Of a DNA stretch of 64,000 nt, positions 12,386-24,637 are shown piece by piece. Position 1 is the stretch's first letter. The number at the start of each line of letters is the position of its first letter. The DNA comes from Atrichornis clamosus. Lineage: Eukaryota > Chordata > Aves > Passeriformes > Menuridae. The notes under the pieces were generated by a model that was not told where the DNA came from, ran no database searches, and saw nothing but the letters and a program-made list of their open reading frames with translations. The stretch spans positions 1 through 64,000 of the forward strand of contig WBMZ01006340.1 in NCBI GenBank assembly GCA_013400975.1, in the 5' to 3' direction. Made by a program: the position numbers and the translations under genes.

Positions 12386-15300
12386 CTGGGGCAGAAAAGC
12401 AAGAGAAATCAGGGAATGCCTCATGCAACAACAACAGCCAGGGCTCCCCAGGGCCTGAGCCGCGCGTGGCCGTCACCGCCCTGCTGCCAGGACGGGCAGC
12501 ATCAATCCAGGGCAGATTTTCATCACGTCCTGCCAGGAGCCGCTTGGTGCAAGTTGAGAGGAGAAGTGCAAGGTTTGCTCAAGTGCTTTTGTCACCCTCA
12601 CAAAGGTTTCTTACCTCTCTTGGGTCTCCTCTCACCACGCAGCCCTGGGGAAGGAAACTACGGCGGAGCAGGGAGAGACCCGAGCAGGAATGAGACATTC
12701 CTGGGGTGCAGTGACCCCCACCTATCTCAGACCTGTGTGTGTGGTAGCCCTCTAAAGCCATGTCCTGCTGAAATGCGTGGACAGACTCCTACATCCTTCC
12801 TGACTTCCTGCCACTGTGACTTTTGTGAAACAACAAGTCCAATAAATGATGGATTTGGCTGGTCCTGCTCCCATCAGTTTTACCCCAGATATTCCCACCC
12901 ACCGCACATCGCTGAGGACTCAGAGGGTGAAAACAAGCAGGAAACATATTAAATGTAGAGTCAGGCACAGAGCAAAGCAGGGTTATGTTCCTGCTTCCTG
13001 CATATCCCTGGATCACGAGGATTTTTAACCTCTGTTGGCACAGAAGTTGCCTGCAGAGTGTAACTGTGATTTATCTCTTCCCACCCAACATGAGAAGCAC
13101 CACTAAAATTCAAATTACAGGATTTTAAACATTGACACGAGGGCAAAAAACAAAGAAACAGCCTGGTTCACCTTCAATGGTCATCAAGGGTAAAACTCCC
13201 TGGAATTTTCTAGCCAAAGTAAAGTGAAATCGTGTCAGGGTAAGCACAGGAGCTCTGGTGGCAATGCCAGCATCTCACATATCCAGGGAAAACCACATGG
13301 AGAGCAGTCACAGGCTCTTCTGTCAGACTTTATGAAGTGCCACAGGTCTGCCTCTGCTCTTCCAGGGGAGTGCTGGGAAGGAGTCATGATTCAAATAATG
13401 AGAGCAGACAGGTATGTAGCTGTGAAATAGGGAATCACAGAGATTTATCCACCCTGAATACCATCTGCATAAACAGCTCCTCGCTCTGCCTCTGGTGTTA
13501 TTTGCTTAAACTGAACTCATTTTGAAACTGTTTTCCTTTCCTCCTTTAGAAGGAAAAAAAAAAAGATTGAAAACTGATTAAAGAAAATCATTACCATAAA
13601 AGTTTCTTCTTTTTTCTCCCTTTCCAAATATTAGCAAGTCTATAACAAGGCATGAATAAAAGACCTGCTGAGCAATTATACAAAGTCAATATTTCTCAAC
13701 TGCCAAATTCCAGTAAATTCATCAAAGGTTTGGAAGCTTGTTGCAAATCAAGGGTGTTTGTGGTTTAATCTTGACCAACAATTCAGCCCTGTGTACCTGT
13801 TCTGTCACCCTCCCCCAGCCCCGGCGAGGTGAAAAACCAGAAGAGTGACCCATGGATTGAGAGAAATGCAGCTTCACAGTGAAGAGAAGAATTGAAAAGC
13901 AAATTCTGGAGGTAATTGTAGATTCCACTCTGAATCAGTGAACAGGAAGAAAAACCTGTCAATATATTGAAAAAAACCCAGAGTGTAGGGAATCCAGAGG
14001 GATTCAGGATAGTTCTCAGAAATCACCAGAAATTGGCTTGGCAGAGTTTGAGTCAATGGAAGGCCAGAACAGGAAGAGCAGCAGAGGGACCTGGGGAGGG
14101 AGAGGCAGGGCTGGGGAGCAGAGTTTTTTATAGATTGAAAGCAAAGAAAGTGATGCTTTTTTTTTTTTTTTCCCCAAAAATGAGTCATTCCTAAGCACTG
14201 GTGAGTTTTGTAACAGACATTGGATGATCAAGCTTCAGTTAAATATAGTTCCAATTCTGAAAACTTCTGTTACAGGTCACAAAGCCCAGCTCAGGCATCG
14301 AGAAATGGTCAAAATGCCACGATAAAGAAATCCAAATTATCATCCAGAAGTGGAAAAGTTGGTTGAAACGTTCCAATCCTCAGGCTGGGAAGCTTTCTGC
14401 CTTCCCTAAACCAATTGCTTGTGGTTTTTCCCACATTATATTCAGCACTGATCTCAATTTGTTTTACAGCATAAATGTCAAGAAACTCTCCTGGGATCAA
14501 CCGACTCCTGAGTAACTTAATTGTATCTCTGGGCCATTTTTGGGTTTGCATGATCATATTTACTTAGCAGTAAATCCCTCATTCTCCAGGTGTGTGTACA
14601 GTTGAATTAGTTTTATCTTTTTCCTCTTCTTTTGAAAGCCGTGGTGATTTTTGGGGAGCATAAATAAAATCACATTAAAAAAAAAGAGTTTCTGAAGAAG
14701 CTTTATAATTTGGCAATGCTGCTGAATCCATCAATATTTAATTCTACTTTATAAACATCTACAAAATCAGGTTTCTAACCATCCCTGTCAGCTGCTGAAA
14801 TATTCACAAGAAAGCACTTAAAGGATTAAGAAAGAAGTAGGATGAGCTTCATTATCCAAGAATTGTGCTGGGCCTGATCCCCCCCTCTTAGCACATGCAA
14901 GGGATGCCCGTAAATCTGGGAGGATTTTTGCCTCCAGGCTGGAGATTTCTGTGAGCTTTAGAAAGCCTGGAAACAGCTGAGCTGCTGAAAGGGAAAAAAT
15001 TCCCATTAAGGAAAAGGAAAAAACGAAAACAGAAGGACAGAGAGCCCTTAAATACAGCCCTGAGCAGCATTTTAAGAGAGGAGGGAAGGCAGAACATGGT
15101 CCTGGAGACACAGGAACATTCATTTTACACCTGAGAGCCACCAGCCTGTTTGCAGGGTCTTGATTTTGGTGCTGGATGTTGGCTCTCAGGAAACACAGGT
15201 CCACCAAAGCTGGGAGCTGGAGCCAGTCCTGCAGCTCCACAGCATGAAAGGGGAGAGGGCAAAGCTCAGCCACAACAGGGATGTGGATTTTGGCTGGGAG

Positions 15301-15510
15301 CTTTTGTCTGTTTTGCTCTTCAGCAGCTGGAGGAGGGGAGGAGACCTGGGGAGATCCCAGTGTCCCTGAAGTGTGGAGTTCCTGTGGGTATCCCAAGAAC
15401 CATCAAGGCTGGAAAAACCCTCGAGTCCAGCACTGCCAGCTCCACCACTAAACCTCAGCACTAACCCTGAGCACCACATCTCCACATTTTTTTGAACACT
15501 TCCACTGAAT

Positions 15511-15650
15511 CTCAGACTGGTTTGGGTTGGAAGGGACTTTAAAAACCACCTCGTCCCACCCCCTGCCATGGGCAGGGACAGCTTCCACCATCCCAGGTTG
15601 CTCCACGCCCCGTCCAACCTGACCTTGGACACTTCCAGGGATGGGGTGTG
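15511..15650 (-). mobile_element. CR1 LINE fragment, 3' end
   Basis: The plus strand shows TGGTTTGGGTTGGAAGGGAC and CCCTGCCATGGGCAGGGACA, ending ACTTCCAGGGATGGGG. About 140 bp, 5'-truncated. Confidence 0.88.
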
Positions 15651-16024
15651 AACCACTGCACCTTTCTACAACTCTAAAAAGAGAAGCCATCCTTGCCCAC
15701 TGCTGCATCAGCACGTGGTCAGTGACCTCTGCCACTGTAAGGGGTAAATAAATTAAAGCTTGTAAAACACAACCACTGCAGTGGAGACGGTGCTGCTTTT
15801 GTCACCAGCAGCTCACTGAGACTGGTGCCAACGGCAGCAGAGAAATGGGGGACATGGTTTTATCACATGGTGAGAACAAACTAGAAATGTGCAAAAACCC
15901 CCCTAATTCTGCTCGTAAATACATCTGAGTATGCTAAGAAATCAAAAGTATGTAATAACATAAATGCCAAGTGCAGCACTTGCAATCCTCCCTGCGCAAA
16001 CCTGAGGCTGGCTGTTTTTCTCCA

Positions 16025-16081
16025 TAGGGAATGCTCCAATATAAATATTCTCTGTAGGGAATACTCCGATATAAATCTGTG
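16025..16081. repeat. 30-bp tandem duplication
   Basis: TAGGGAATGCTCCAATATAA at 16025 recurs as TAGGGAATACTCCGATATAA at 16055. The period is 30 bp with two point differences in this stretch. Confidence 0.85.
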
Positions 16082-16665
16082 TACACACAGAGATCTCTGC
16101 ATAAGTGAAGTTACATCGGTGTCATTTCCATCTCTTGCCAGGGCCTGGCTTTCTGCCTGTGCTTGGGCTGGTGCCTCAGATTTCTCTTACACCTGGTGAG
16201 AGGCAGGAATTTTCTAACATCTTCCCTGGGTGCTCACAATAGCCTCTGCAAATTGTTCTGCCTGGAGTTGATTGGGAAATTTTAATTCTTTAATCCATCC
16301 CGAACCTCAGCAAGGTAAGAACCACAAGTGTGAGACAGCAAAAGCAGCACCACCAACACCTGCGTTTGCTCCTGTCTGAGCTTCCAATCAGCCCAGACCT
16401 GTTAATTGCTTCTCCTCTGCTCTTGGAAACGGCAAATACGAGGTGAGCAATGCCCACTCCGGGATAAAACAAACTAAACACAAAATATTCACTGCAACAA
16501 ACCTGAAATAAAACAAACCTGCAGGGGAAGAAACCTCCAGGTCCCTCTGTGCAGTGCGAACGGGTACCCAGAGGTGCAGCAGGGCCCTAGGGGACACCTC
16601 AGGGTGTAACCTGTGCTCTGGGTGCAGCAGATGCACTTTGGAAAAGCAGGAAATCTCCCACCTAC

Positions 16666-16733
16666 CTTGGTCAGCTCCTGGGCGTTTGCCAGGTTGTCCA
16701 CAGCGATGGCCAAGAAGACGTTCAGGAGAGTAT
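16666..16733 (-). CDS. CACNA1B: CACNA1B exon (provisional e17): end of domain II S6
   Basis: 68 nt; two bases complete Tyr, then 22 codons ending on a boundary. It encodes YTLLNVFLAIAVDNLANAQE then LTK, the cytoplasmic half of pore-lining IIS6 that forms part of the activation gate. The acceptor is CTCCCAAAG|AT, with no real polypyrimidine tract, consistent with a U12-type intron. The donor is ACCAAG|GTAGGT. The sequence is essentially identical to mammalian Cav2 channels. Confidence 0.96.
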
Positions 16734-16754
16734 CTTTGGGAGCAGCTAAGGAGA
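16734..16754 (-). promoter_or_regulatory. U12-like branch site and acceptor of e17
   Basis: The minus strand reads CTCCTTAGC, then about 11 bases, then AAAG at the exon. CTCCTTAGC matches 7 of 9 bases of the U12 branch consensus TTCCTTRAY. The candidate branch A (16747) is 14 nt from the exon, within the usual U12 spacing. There is no pyrimidine tract between branch and AG. Confidence 0.75.
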
Positions 16755-17900
16755 AACTCCTCACACAGCAAATACTGTTCCCGTTCTGCTGCCACGGGCC
16801 TGCCCTCCCGCCCCTGCAGGTGTTTAATGGGCTGACCCCCCTGCATCCCTGCCGTGCCGCCATTCCCAACTCACCCAGCCCTGCCCGGAGCCGGACACGC
16901 GTTTGCTTTCCCCAGCACCTGTCCCAGGTGAGGACACACAGGAGCAGAGGGGCTTCACACCACCAGAGGGACCACATGGAGCTCCTACAGACACCTCAAC
17001 CCTTGCTTTTCCATTCCAGAAAACCCACACCTCCACTCCTGCCCAGAAACTCGGGATTTCACCTTCAGTTTTCCCTCTTGTTTAAGAGGACAACAAGTGG
17101 GGCTGTGGGAAGTTGGTCATTTTAAAGCCAACATTTGCATACATATATATATAGACATAGAGCTATGTAAAGGCATGGAGTACATGGAAAAATGACGCTC
17201 AAGTGACAGCTGCTGGAAGGAAACGATCCTGAACGATCCTGACCTATCCCACTGGAGCCAATATGACAATCAGGGCATCAGTGGCATCCTGAGCCCCACA
17301 GAGAGCTCAGCTACACAGGAGCCTGTGAGCAGAACACCCAGCCCCAGCTAATGAGCTCTGCTGGGAAACAGCCCCTCAGTCCAGCCCAAACTGCTGGGTC
17401 TCTCTGCAGAGCACTGCATTAGATAATAAGACATAACACTAGCCTGGAATTATTTATTCATATTTTACTTCCATTTTTCCGCTTAATGATTTCAGCTATT
17501 GCTGATTTTATTGTTGTTATTCCATCTCTGCGGCTGCAAAACTGCCCCAAACCAGCCATAAATCAGCTGCCTTTCCACAGGAAAGGAGGGCAAGCAAAGC
17601 AAAATCGAGTCAAAACTACTTTCCCAAGGAGAAAGTAGCTTTTGGCTCTTGCACATTACCAGGTGACAGGAGAGCCACTCATTCCAGAGCTGTGTAAAGT
17701 GATGTTTGCTCCTCCAAATAGGAATGTACAGGAGAATGAAGGTAATCTCAGGAGTATTTAACCTCTGGAGATCCAAAAGGTTTTAGTAGCAAAGTGATGC
17801 CTCTGTCTCTGTGTTGGAACTGCAGTGTCAGAGCCAAATGTGGGGCTGAGACAGTGAAAGGCCTGCAGGAGTTTTAGGAAATTAATCCAGATATTTGTAG

Positions 17901-18210
17901 GGGGCTCCAAGAAAGCTGGAGAGGGACTTTGGACAAGAGCCTTGAGGGACAGGACAAGGGGAATGGCTCCCCACAGCCAGAGGGCAGGGTTAGATGGGAT
18001 ATTGGGAAGAAATCCTTCCCTGTGAGGGCGGTGAGGCCCTGGCACAGGGTGCCCAGAGAAGCTGTGGCTGCCCCATCCCTGGAAGTGTCCAAGGCCAGGT
18101 TGGACGGGGCTTGGAGCACCCTGGGACAGTGGGAGGTGTCCCTGCCCAGGGCAGGGGTGGCACTGGACAGGCTGTAAGGTCCCTTCCACCCCAAACCATT
18201 CTGGGATTTT
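17901..18210 (+). mobile_element. CR1 LINE fragment, 3' end
   Basis: It runs GGAGAGGGACTTTGGACAAG, GGGTTAGATGGGATATTGGG, GAAGTGTCCAAGGCCAGGTT to CCCTTCCACCCCAAACCATT. About 310 bp; antisense to CACNA1B. Confidence 0.9.
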
Positions 18211-20587
18211 CCACTGGGTTGATGTTCCCCTGCCTTGGGCTGTGGGCTGGAAGCAGAGCCCAGCACTGCAGCGAGGGCAGGGCTGGGGGCGAGGGTGGTG
18301 AGCTGGGGGAGCCAGAAATCCTCCTGTGAGGGCAGGAAAAGCGAGGGATGAGCTCCCAGGGTGCTGCCAACCTGCAGTGAGATTTTGGGAAAGCATGGCC
18401 TCAGTGCCCCTGCAGTTGTTTTCCATTCCTTCGAAGGCTGCCTGGAGGAGCACTTGAGGTTTCTCTGTGGACAGAGGAGCCAGAGCGGTGCAAGGCTGAT
18501 CCAGCCGCAGTTGTCTCTCCCAAACAGGGCTGTGCCCAGAAATCCCTGCATCCCTGCAGCCTCCACACTGGCTCGGGGGCTGCAGAGCCTTATCCCACAC
18601 TGCCATGGCCTCAGGAGACTTCCCAAGGCAGACAGGGACCAAAGCTGGCCCAACCAACCAGCTCAAAGTCTCAGTGCTTTTCCTCTCAAGAGCTTTCACA
18701 GGACATAATTCAGCCAAGACTTCAGAACCAGACGTTCCCATCCCTAATTCCCACCGAGTGAGTGTCTCCAGAGCCTGGATGTCTATCAAATCTGGAGCCT
18801 CTGCTCGTGACAGCAGGAAGCAGGAGTTGTATTCATCTCTTTGGATGTTTCTGCATCCTCCCTGACTGCCAAAGCCTGCAGGGGATGGGATGCAGATCCC
18901 TGGGGTTCCTCCAGCCAGGAGCCAGGTTTGTTCCATGCCGTGTAACACGGGATGGAGGTTTTACCATTGTCCTGTGGGACAGAGAGAGATTTAAAATGTG
19001 ATGCCATCACCTGCTCCTTCCCCCATTCCAGCAGGACAGCGAGGAGTGGGTGGGAGCACCTCGATCCCAGGGAGCCCAGCAGATAAAGAACAACAGGAAG
19101 ATGATGCTGGAATTATCGTCCCTTCCCACAGAATCACAGCTCAGGCAACTTTTCCTTTTCAAAGACATTAATTCCCTCATTTCCTCTGAACTGAGGGTTG
19201 GTTTGAGGGTGGGGACTGAGGCACCTTTGGGCTCCTGGTCTGTGTTTGGGTTCCTTCCTTTGGGGTGCTTCCAACATCTTGGAAACACTTCCAAGCCTCC
19301 CACTCTGGGAATAAACGTCTCAGCAATAAAACTGTCTTCCTACCCCTGCCTCCTACACACACATGCTGGAAGTGTCTCGTGTAACACAAGCAACCACTGG
19401 AAATATAATTTTTTTTGGTTTTTTAATCAGATCAGGCTGTTTTGATCCATTTCCAAGCAGACACAGTCTGGCAGACTTGGGTGTTTCTGCCCCAAAAAAG
19501 GTCCCTCAGCCCTTTCTGCAGAGCTTGGGGATTCCCAAACATCTCCCAAACTCCAGGCTCTAGCTCAGGCTGTGTAACCTGGGCAGAGCCATGGATGAGC
19601 CAGTGCCTGGAGCCAGGAAGCATCTCCTGCCTGGCATTTAAGGGCCACGGGAAGGGCAGCACTCTCCAGGCAGTTGCTGCTTTTCTTTTCAGACTTCTCT
19701 GCAGTTTTTCATGGAGTTTTTTTCCGTTTTTCTTTCTTTTGTTTTTTTTCCTCAACAGATGTAGCAATTTGTCAATTAACTGGAAAACGATGAATGCAGG
19801 CATGGTGTAATTTCCTAGAAAATGGGCCAAATCCCATTGTTCCTCTAATCACTGTACTTTCATTAAACCATTTCTGGTTCCACATAGACTCTCTGGAACT
19901 GGAAACGTAACATGAGACACTTCTGACTTAGAAAAATTAAACTTTCTGGATCTTTATCCTTGCAATGGTCCCTTGAAAAAGCAAATGGATTCAAAGGAAG
20001 GACCAAGTGCAGTCAGGAGCATCAGAATCCATCACCATCCCACCTTTTTTCTTCAGGAAAAGGAATAATCACAATGCCCTGAGCAGCTCTGAGAGGAGAA
20101 ACGAGTCCCTTGTGTTTAAAAAGAGCAGGTTTTGCCAGCTGACCCAAAATCACTGATTCCAGTTCTCAAGTGAGATTTGATCCAGTGTCTCCAAACTCTT
20201 AAAAGTGGCCTCACCAAATGGCAATGTTCATAAAATGACAATAAACCCCCTCCCAGCAAAGGAACCCAAGTGCCTTTTGCTGCTCAGCATCCAAAAGGGC
20301 TCAGATTGATTCCAACAATTGTAATATAAGAAAATAAAATGAAAAAGAAAATGAAAACAAAAAGTCCCACTTAGTAAATTAAGTTTCAGCTCATCTGTGT
20401 GGGGAGGGATGGCAAAGTCACACCTGACAAATGAGAAAAAAATACACTGCATGGAGAAAAAGAAGATTTTAAAAGCTTCTTGGAGGAAGTTCTGTAAGGT
20501 AGAGTGAGATCTTTCTGATGTCCCAAGTTGTAGCAGTAAAGTCAGATTCATCTAATCTAATAATGAATTTCATGTGAATTAATCATC

Positions 20588-20628
20588 TTTGATGACCCTT
20601 CCAACTCAGGATAGCCTATGATTCCATG
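20588..20628 (+). mobile_element. CR1 3'-end remnant
   Basis: TTGATGACCCTTCCAACTCA followed by GGATAGCCTATGATTCCATG is the CR1 terminus with its ATTCTATG-like tail. Confidence 0.7.
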
Positions 20629-21306
20629 TTTCTAATCCCAGTTAAGCCGATAAACAACTCAAGAGTGCCGTCTGTGGGGTGTCCCTGTGGTGTTTGCTGG
20701 GCTGTGGGGTCTCCTTGGGAAGGTGTCCCCAAGGCTCCCGCAGGTGCCTCACCTCTGCTCACCTGTCCTAAACTCTGCAGCACCACTGACATTGATGACT
20801 CTTTTACCTCCTGGGGTCTGTTCTTTTCTGGGAAAATAAACCTGATTTTCAGATGCTCCTGGTTGTGTTTGGACAGTTCCTGATAACTGAAGTCCCTGGT
20901 AAATCACACAGCCCAGACCCCCTCAGGGGTAAGTGCCTGCCTGCTGCTTGCTCTCAGCATCCAAAACAAAGCTGGTGATCAGCCCTGACCTTACTGAAAC
21001 ATTGCTTGAAACACCAGCACAGGCACTGGGGGCTTCCTGCTGCAATTCCCTTGGAAAACAGGCACGGGAGAGGTCTAACCCTCACCCTTCAGCACACGCC
21101 CAGCCCCGGCTCTCCCCGCTGCCCACGGTGCTTCAAGGTCTGTGTGTGGTGCACAAAGGCTCTCAAGAGCACCTGGGGAGGGGCTGATGCTCTTACACTG
21201 AGTTTCTACAGAGACTACCCAGGCCAGGCCTCTAATTCTCCAACAGGGATGTAAATCTCCATGGAAATGAATAGATCTGTCTTATAACTCTGACCGCTTT
21301 ATTGGA

Positions 21307-21455
21307 GGATCACGGAATGGCTCGGAAGGACCTGAAAGCCCATCCAGTCCCACCCCTGCCACGGGCAGGGACACCTTCCACTATCCCAGGTTGCTCCAAG
21401 CCCCGTCCAACCTGGCCTTGGACACTTCCAGGGATGGGGCAGCCACAGCTTCTCT
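21307..21455 (-). mobile_element. CR1 LINE fragment, 3' end
   Basis: The plus strand shows CACGGAATGGCTCGGAAGGA, then GGGACACCTTCCACTATCCC and GGGATGGGGCAGCCACAGCT. About 150 bp, 5'-truncated. Confidence 0.88.
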
Positions 21456-22660
21456 TTAGAAAAGAGAAACTTTGGAAAACTTTAGAAGTTGGTGAAAGAA
21501 ATCTTCCAGGAAGTGACAGAAGGTTTTCTGGGTGTTGTTACTCTTGGTCAGCCAATTCTCCCCTCTCTCTCTGTGCTCACAGAAACTCACCTGCAGGCAA
21601 CTCATCCCCACCTGCAGGGAGAATTAAAGCATCCCACCTGACACCTCCTCCTTCCTAAATGCACCAGTGATGCCCCAAGGAGCTCAAGCTGTGCCACCAG
21701 CACCTGCCTGCGGGCAAAGGGGATGGAAGAGGCACTGCAGAGGTCTCAGGGAAGAAGCCAAAAAAGCCATTCCCTGGAACACCTCATCAGCAGGACAGCA
21801 GAAGGGAAAACAAGACAGCTGCACTCTGCCAGGATGAGATTTAGAGAGAATGTGGATAAGGTTTCCACTCTCCACTCTGCCAGGGCAAGCTGAGGCAAAT
21901 ACCAGGTTCATGGTGATCCAGGTCCTTATTCCCTCCTCTTGAACATCCCCTGCTTTTCACTCCTAATGAAAACTAAAGGACAAGGGAGAAGCCCTCTCCG
22001 AATTAAAGGTGAGGAATGGAATTAATACTCTGTTCCTCAAAAATGCTGGATATTAGCTGCTCTAAGGTTAAAAAGTCCCTCCCTCAGCTGTGCTGTCAAG
22101 CCTGATTATAGCTTAATCTCATTTTCAAATGCCAAGCCCAGAGGATTTAGAGCTCTCCCTCCCTCCCTGCTCTCCATTGACCCAGTTTTCCAAAGCCTTG
22201 TGTTTCTGGAAGGGGCCGTGAGGAGACGTCTGAGCATCGCTGCTCCAGCAGCACCCGGGAATGGGATAAATCCCATGGAGACACTTGTGTGACAAGCACG
22301 GCTCACACACTCTCTGCTCTGCTCTTCCCTGTCTCTGCTCCCCATGCCAGAGAAGAGATTTCCAGCACAGCAAAAGGGCTGGAACGCTGCCGTGCCATCC
22401 ATGGGTGCCAATGTCCCACGGATTGCCATCTCCACTCCAGCTGGAGCAGCCCACGTCTGCAACAACTCTGTCCTCAATCCCAAAACTGCCCCTCATCTAC
22501 CCCTCCCTTTCTCCTCCATCCCCAGCAATGCTGCCAGCCCCCACAAGGCTCCCAGGAAAAGAGCAATGCTGGGCCTGTAACCAGCGAGAGGGCTGGGAAA
22601 TCCTCCCGGGGCTCCCGAGCGGAGTGGCAGCGCTCGGCGTTTTTATCCCACTTTGCAGAA

Positions 22661-22682
22661 CAACCAACCAACCAACCAAACC
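22661..22682. repeat. (AACC)n simple repeat
   Basis: About five copies of CCAA/AACC in a row. Confidence 0.9.
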
Positions 22683-22961
22683 AGCCTGGCTGCCTCACCT
22701 CTGCCACAGTCTCCAGGATTCCACGGTTCAGGGTGCTCCGTTTGGCTGCACACAGCTCGTGGGGCAGCCCTCAAACGCCTCACTCCGGTGATGGTGGAGC
22801 TGGTTCATGTGGGCAGTGTCCCAGAGCATTGGCCACCACTGGGACAGGGACGGAGCCACCACAGCCCCTCTGCTCTGCTGGCTGTGCTCATCACACCCAG
22901 GGAATCACATCCAGCTGCTCCCCCAGGGAACTGCTTTGCTCTTTTGTGCATAAAATACAAC

Positions 22962-23059
22962 CTCCCTTCCCAAACCCATCTGCGTGTCCCTCTGTTCCTG
23001 CCTCCCTGGACTTCCCTTCCCAAATCCCATCTCCGTGTCACTGTTCCTGCCTCCCTGGA
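22962..23059. repeat. 49-bp tandem duplication
   Basis: The block beginning CTCCCTTCCCAAACCCATCT (22962) is followed at once by CTTCCCTTCCCAAATCCCAT (23011); both end TGTTCCTGCCTCCCTGGA. The two units are nearly identical, suggesting a recent minisatellite-type duplication. Confidence 0.85.
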
Positions 23060-23751
23060 CCTCTCAGGACACACCACCCCTTCCCCGGCAGACACCCTGG
23101 GACATTTGGGGGTTGCAAGCTCCCAGTTTCTTGTCACCCTCAAGAGATCTCCATCTCTAAGTAGAACAAAACAGACACTTCATGTGCCAAGCCTTGGAAC
23201 ACGACTGAATACCCCCAGAGCCTGAAACCTAAGATCCAGAATTAAATTTTAAGCATTATGTGGAGACAAGATAATTTTGAACATTTGGAACAGCACTGCT
23301 GGTTGAACTGCTCTAGATAAAAGCACCAAGAGAATGGAGCCTCATCCACACCATCATCTACTCATCTACACCAAACCCATTTCAATTCTTCCTTCCCCTG
23401 ATCAAACACAAACTATTTATGGAAATATTCAAGGTGCAGAGGTCCTGCTCTGACCTGACTTCAATTATTCCTCCCACAACATAAATTAACTGATAATAGA
23501 ACATTTTCAAGGTAAAACAAAACAATTAAAATGAAATTTCATTAAATTAAAATTCTTACATTGCTGTAAGAAAAGAGACACCAAGCCGGACAACTTACCT
23601 TGAGATCTCACCCCAAGTGCTGTAAGGAGCAAAGCCATGGCAATAATTTGGTTTTAAACCTATAAGGCTGTGAGGATTTAGGGAAAACTGGGTGTTTCTA
23701 GCAGGCTGGGAAGGGTGCAGAGCACACTGTGCCACCAGGGAAGGCAATGTG

Positions 23752-23760
23752 GAAGGATAC
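23752..23760 (-). promoter_or_regulatory. U12-type 5' splice site GTATCCTTC
   Basis: The donor of e16 reads GTATCCTTC, matching 8 of 9 bases of the minor-spliceosome consensus RTATCCTTT. All other donors in the window read GTRAGN or GTAGGT, the normal U2 type. Conserved U12 introns are established in voltage-gated calcium and sodium channel genes. Confidence 0.85.
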
Positions 23761-23878
23761 AGTTCCCAAACAGGGTCAGGACGATGAAGTAGATGGAGGA
23801 GAACATTCCCGAGCGGACACCACCCTGCGACTCTATCCCGTGGTACATCACAGCATTCCAGTCTTCCCCCGTCAGGAT
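23761..23878 (-). CDS. CACNA1B: CACNA1B exon (provisional e16): domain II selectivity filter and start of S6
   Basis: 118 nt; 39 codons plus one base. It encodes [20 protein letters not shown], then VRSGMFSS and [11 protein letters not shown]. The Glu of TGEDW is one of the four EEEE-locus glutamates that coordinate calcium in the selectivity filter. [11 protein letters not shown] is the first part of pore-lining IIS6. The acceptor is CTCGCTGTGCAG|AT. The donor is AACT|GTATCCTTCC, which matches the U12-type (minor spliceosome) 5' splice-site consensus. The split Tyr codon T|AT continues in e17. Confidence 0.97.
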
Positions 23879-24059
23879 CTGCACAGCGAGATTGGGGAGG
23901 GAAAGGGAAAGGGTCACTCAAAGGAAAGACAGGTCTGGGGGAGCCAGGCAGCACGAAGCCATCCAGGAATGTACCTGGAAAATGGGTGAGCACATGGCGG
24001 GCACCAGGCACAGCACCACAGGCTGGGCAAGGAATGGGATTGTCCTGCTCTGCTCTGGG

Positions 24060-24530
24060 CTGGAATGGCCTCACCTCAAGTGCTGGGGGCAGCTTTGGGT
24101 GCCACAGTAAAAGAAAGGCCTAAAGCTGTGAGAGAGTGTCCAAAGGAGGGACAGAGGGATTGGGAAGGGTCTGGAGGGGCCACACAAGGAGCAGCTGAGG
24201 GCACTGGGTTTGTTCATCCTGGCGGAGACTGAGCTCAGACCTCAGGGATCTGCAGCTCCTCCGAGGGGCAGCTCCCATCTCTGCTCCCTGGGACAGGGAC
24301 AGGACCCAGGAACGGCTGGAGCTGTGCCAGGGAGGGTCAGGCTGGAGATCAGGGAAAGGTTCTTCCCCCAGAGGGTGCTGGGCACTGACCAGGCTCCCCA
24401 GGGAATGGGCACGGCCCCAAGGCTGCCAGAGCTCCAGGAGCCTTTGGACAACGCTCCCAGGGATGCACAGGGTGGGATTGTTGGGGTGTCTGTGCAGGGC
24501 CAGGGGCTGGAATGGATGATCCTGCCCCTC
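24060..24530 (+). mobile_element. CR1 LINE fragment, second subfamily
   Basis: It starts GGCCTCACCTCAAGTGCTGG and runs through GAGTGTCCAAAGGAGGGACA, GGTTCTTCCCCCAGAGGGTG and GGGTGTCTGTGCAGGGCCAG. This is the CR1 subfamily whose 3' end differs from the commoner copies here. It is about 470 bp, truncated at both ends, and closely similar to 37242-37560. Confidence 0.85.
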
Positions 24531-24561
24531 TGGGTCACCTGCCTGCTGCCCACCTTGACCG

Positions 24562-24637
24562 TGGGCTCTCACAGAGGAAACAAAAGCCACATTCCNATGG
24601 GCTCTCACACAGGCAGAGGAAACAAAAGCCACATTCC
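24562..24637. repeat. Tandem duplication with an ambiguous base
   Basis: TGGGCTCTCACAGAGGAAAC begins the first unit and TGGGCTCTCACACAGGCAGA the second; both end CAAAAGCCACATTCC. The single N in the window (24596) sits at the junction. Confidence 0.85.

Larger units (their letters stand above)
12386..16665 (-). other. CACNA1B: CACNA1B intron between e17 and e18
   Basis: 4280 bp. It contains one CR1 fragment (15511-15650), a poly-T run near 14157-14172 and a 30-bp tandem duplication (16025-16081). Nothing else was recognised. Confidence 0.85.
16734..23760 (-). other. CACNA1B: CACNA1B U12-type intron between e16 and e17
   Basis: 7027 bp, GT-AG with U12-type donor and branch site. It contains CR1 fragments at 17901-18210, 20588-20628 and 21307-21455, an (AACC)n run at 22661-22682 and a 49-bp tandem duplication (22962-23059). 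Long open frames at about 17760-18950 and 22290-23160 overlap CR1 or GC-rich sequence and show no known protein. Confidence 0.8.

Noticed and set aside
17758..18948. 396-codon open frame on the minus strand
   Set aside because: Its centre is the antisense of a CR1 fragment (17901-18210). The remainder is GC-rich intron, with no known domain or splice structure.
22289..23164. 291-codon open frame on the plus strand
   Set aside because: Low-complexity Pro/Ser-rich translation of a GC-rich intron segment that includes a tandem duplication. No domain was recognised.
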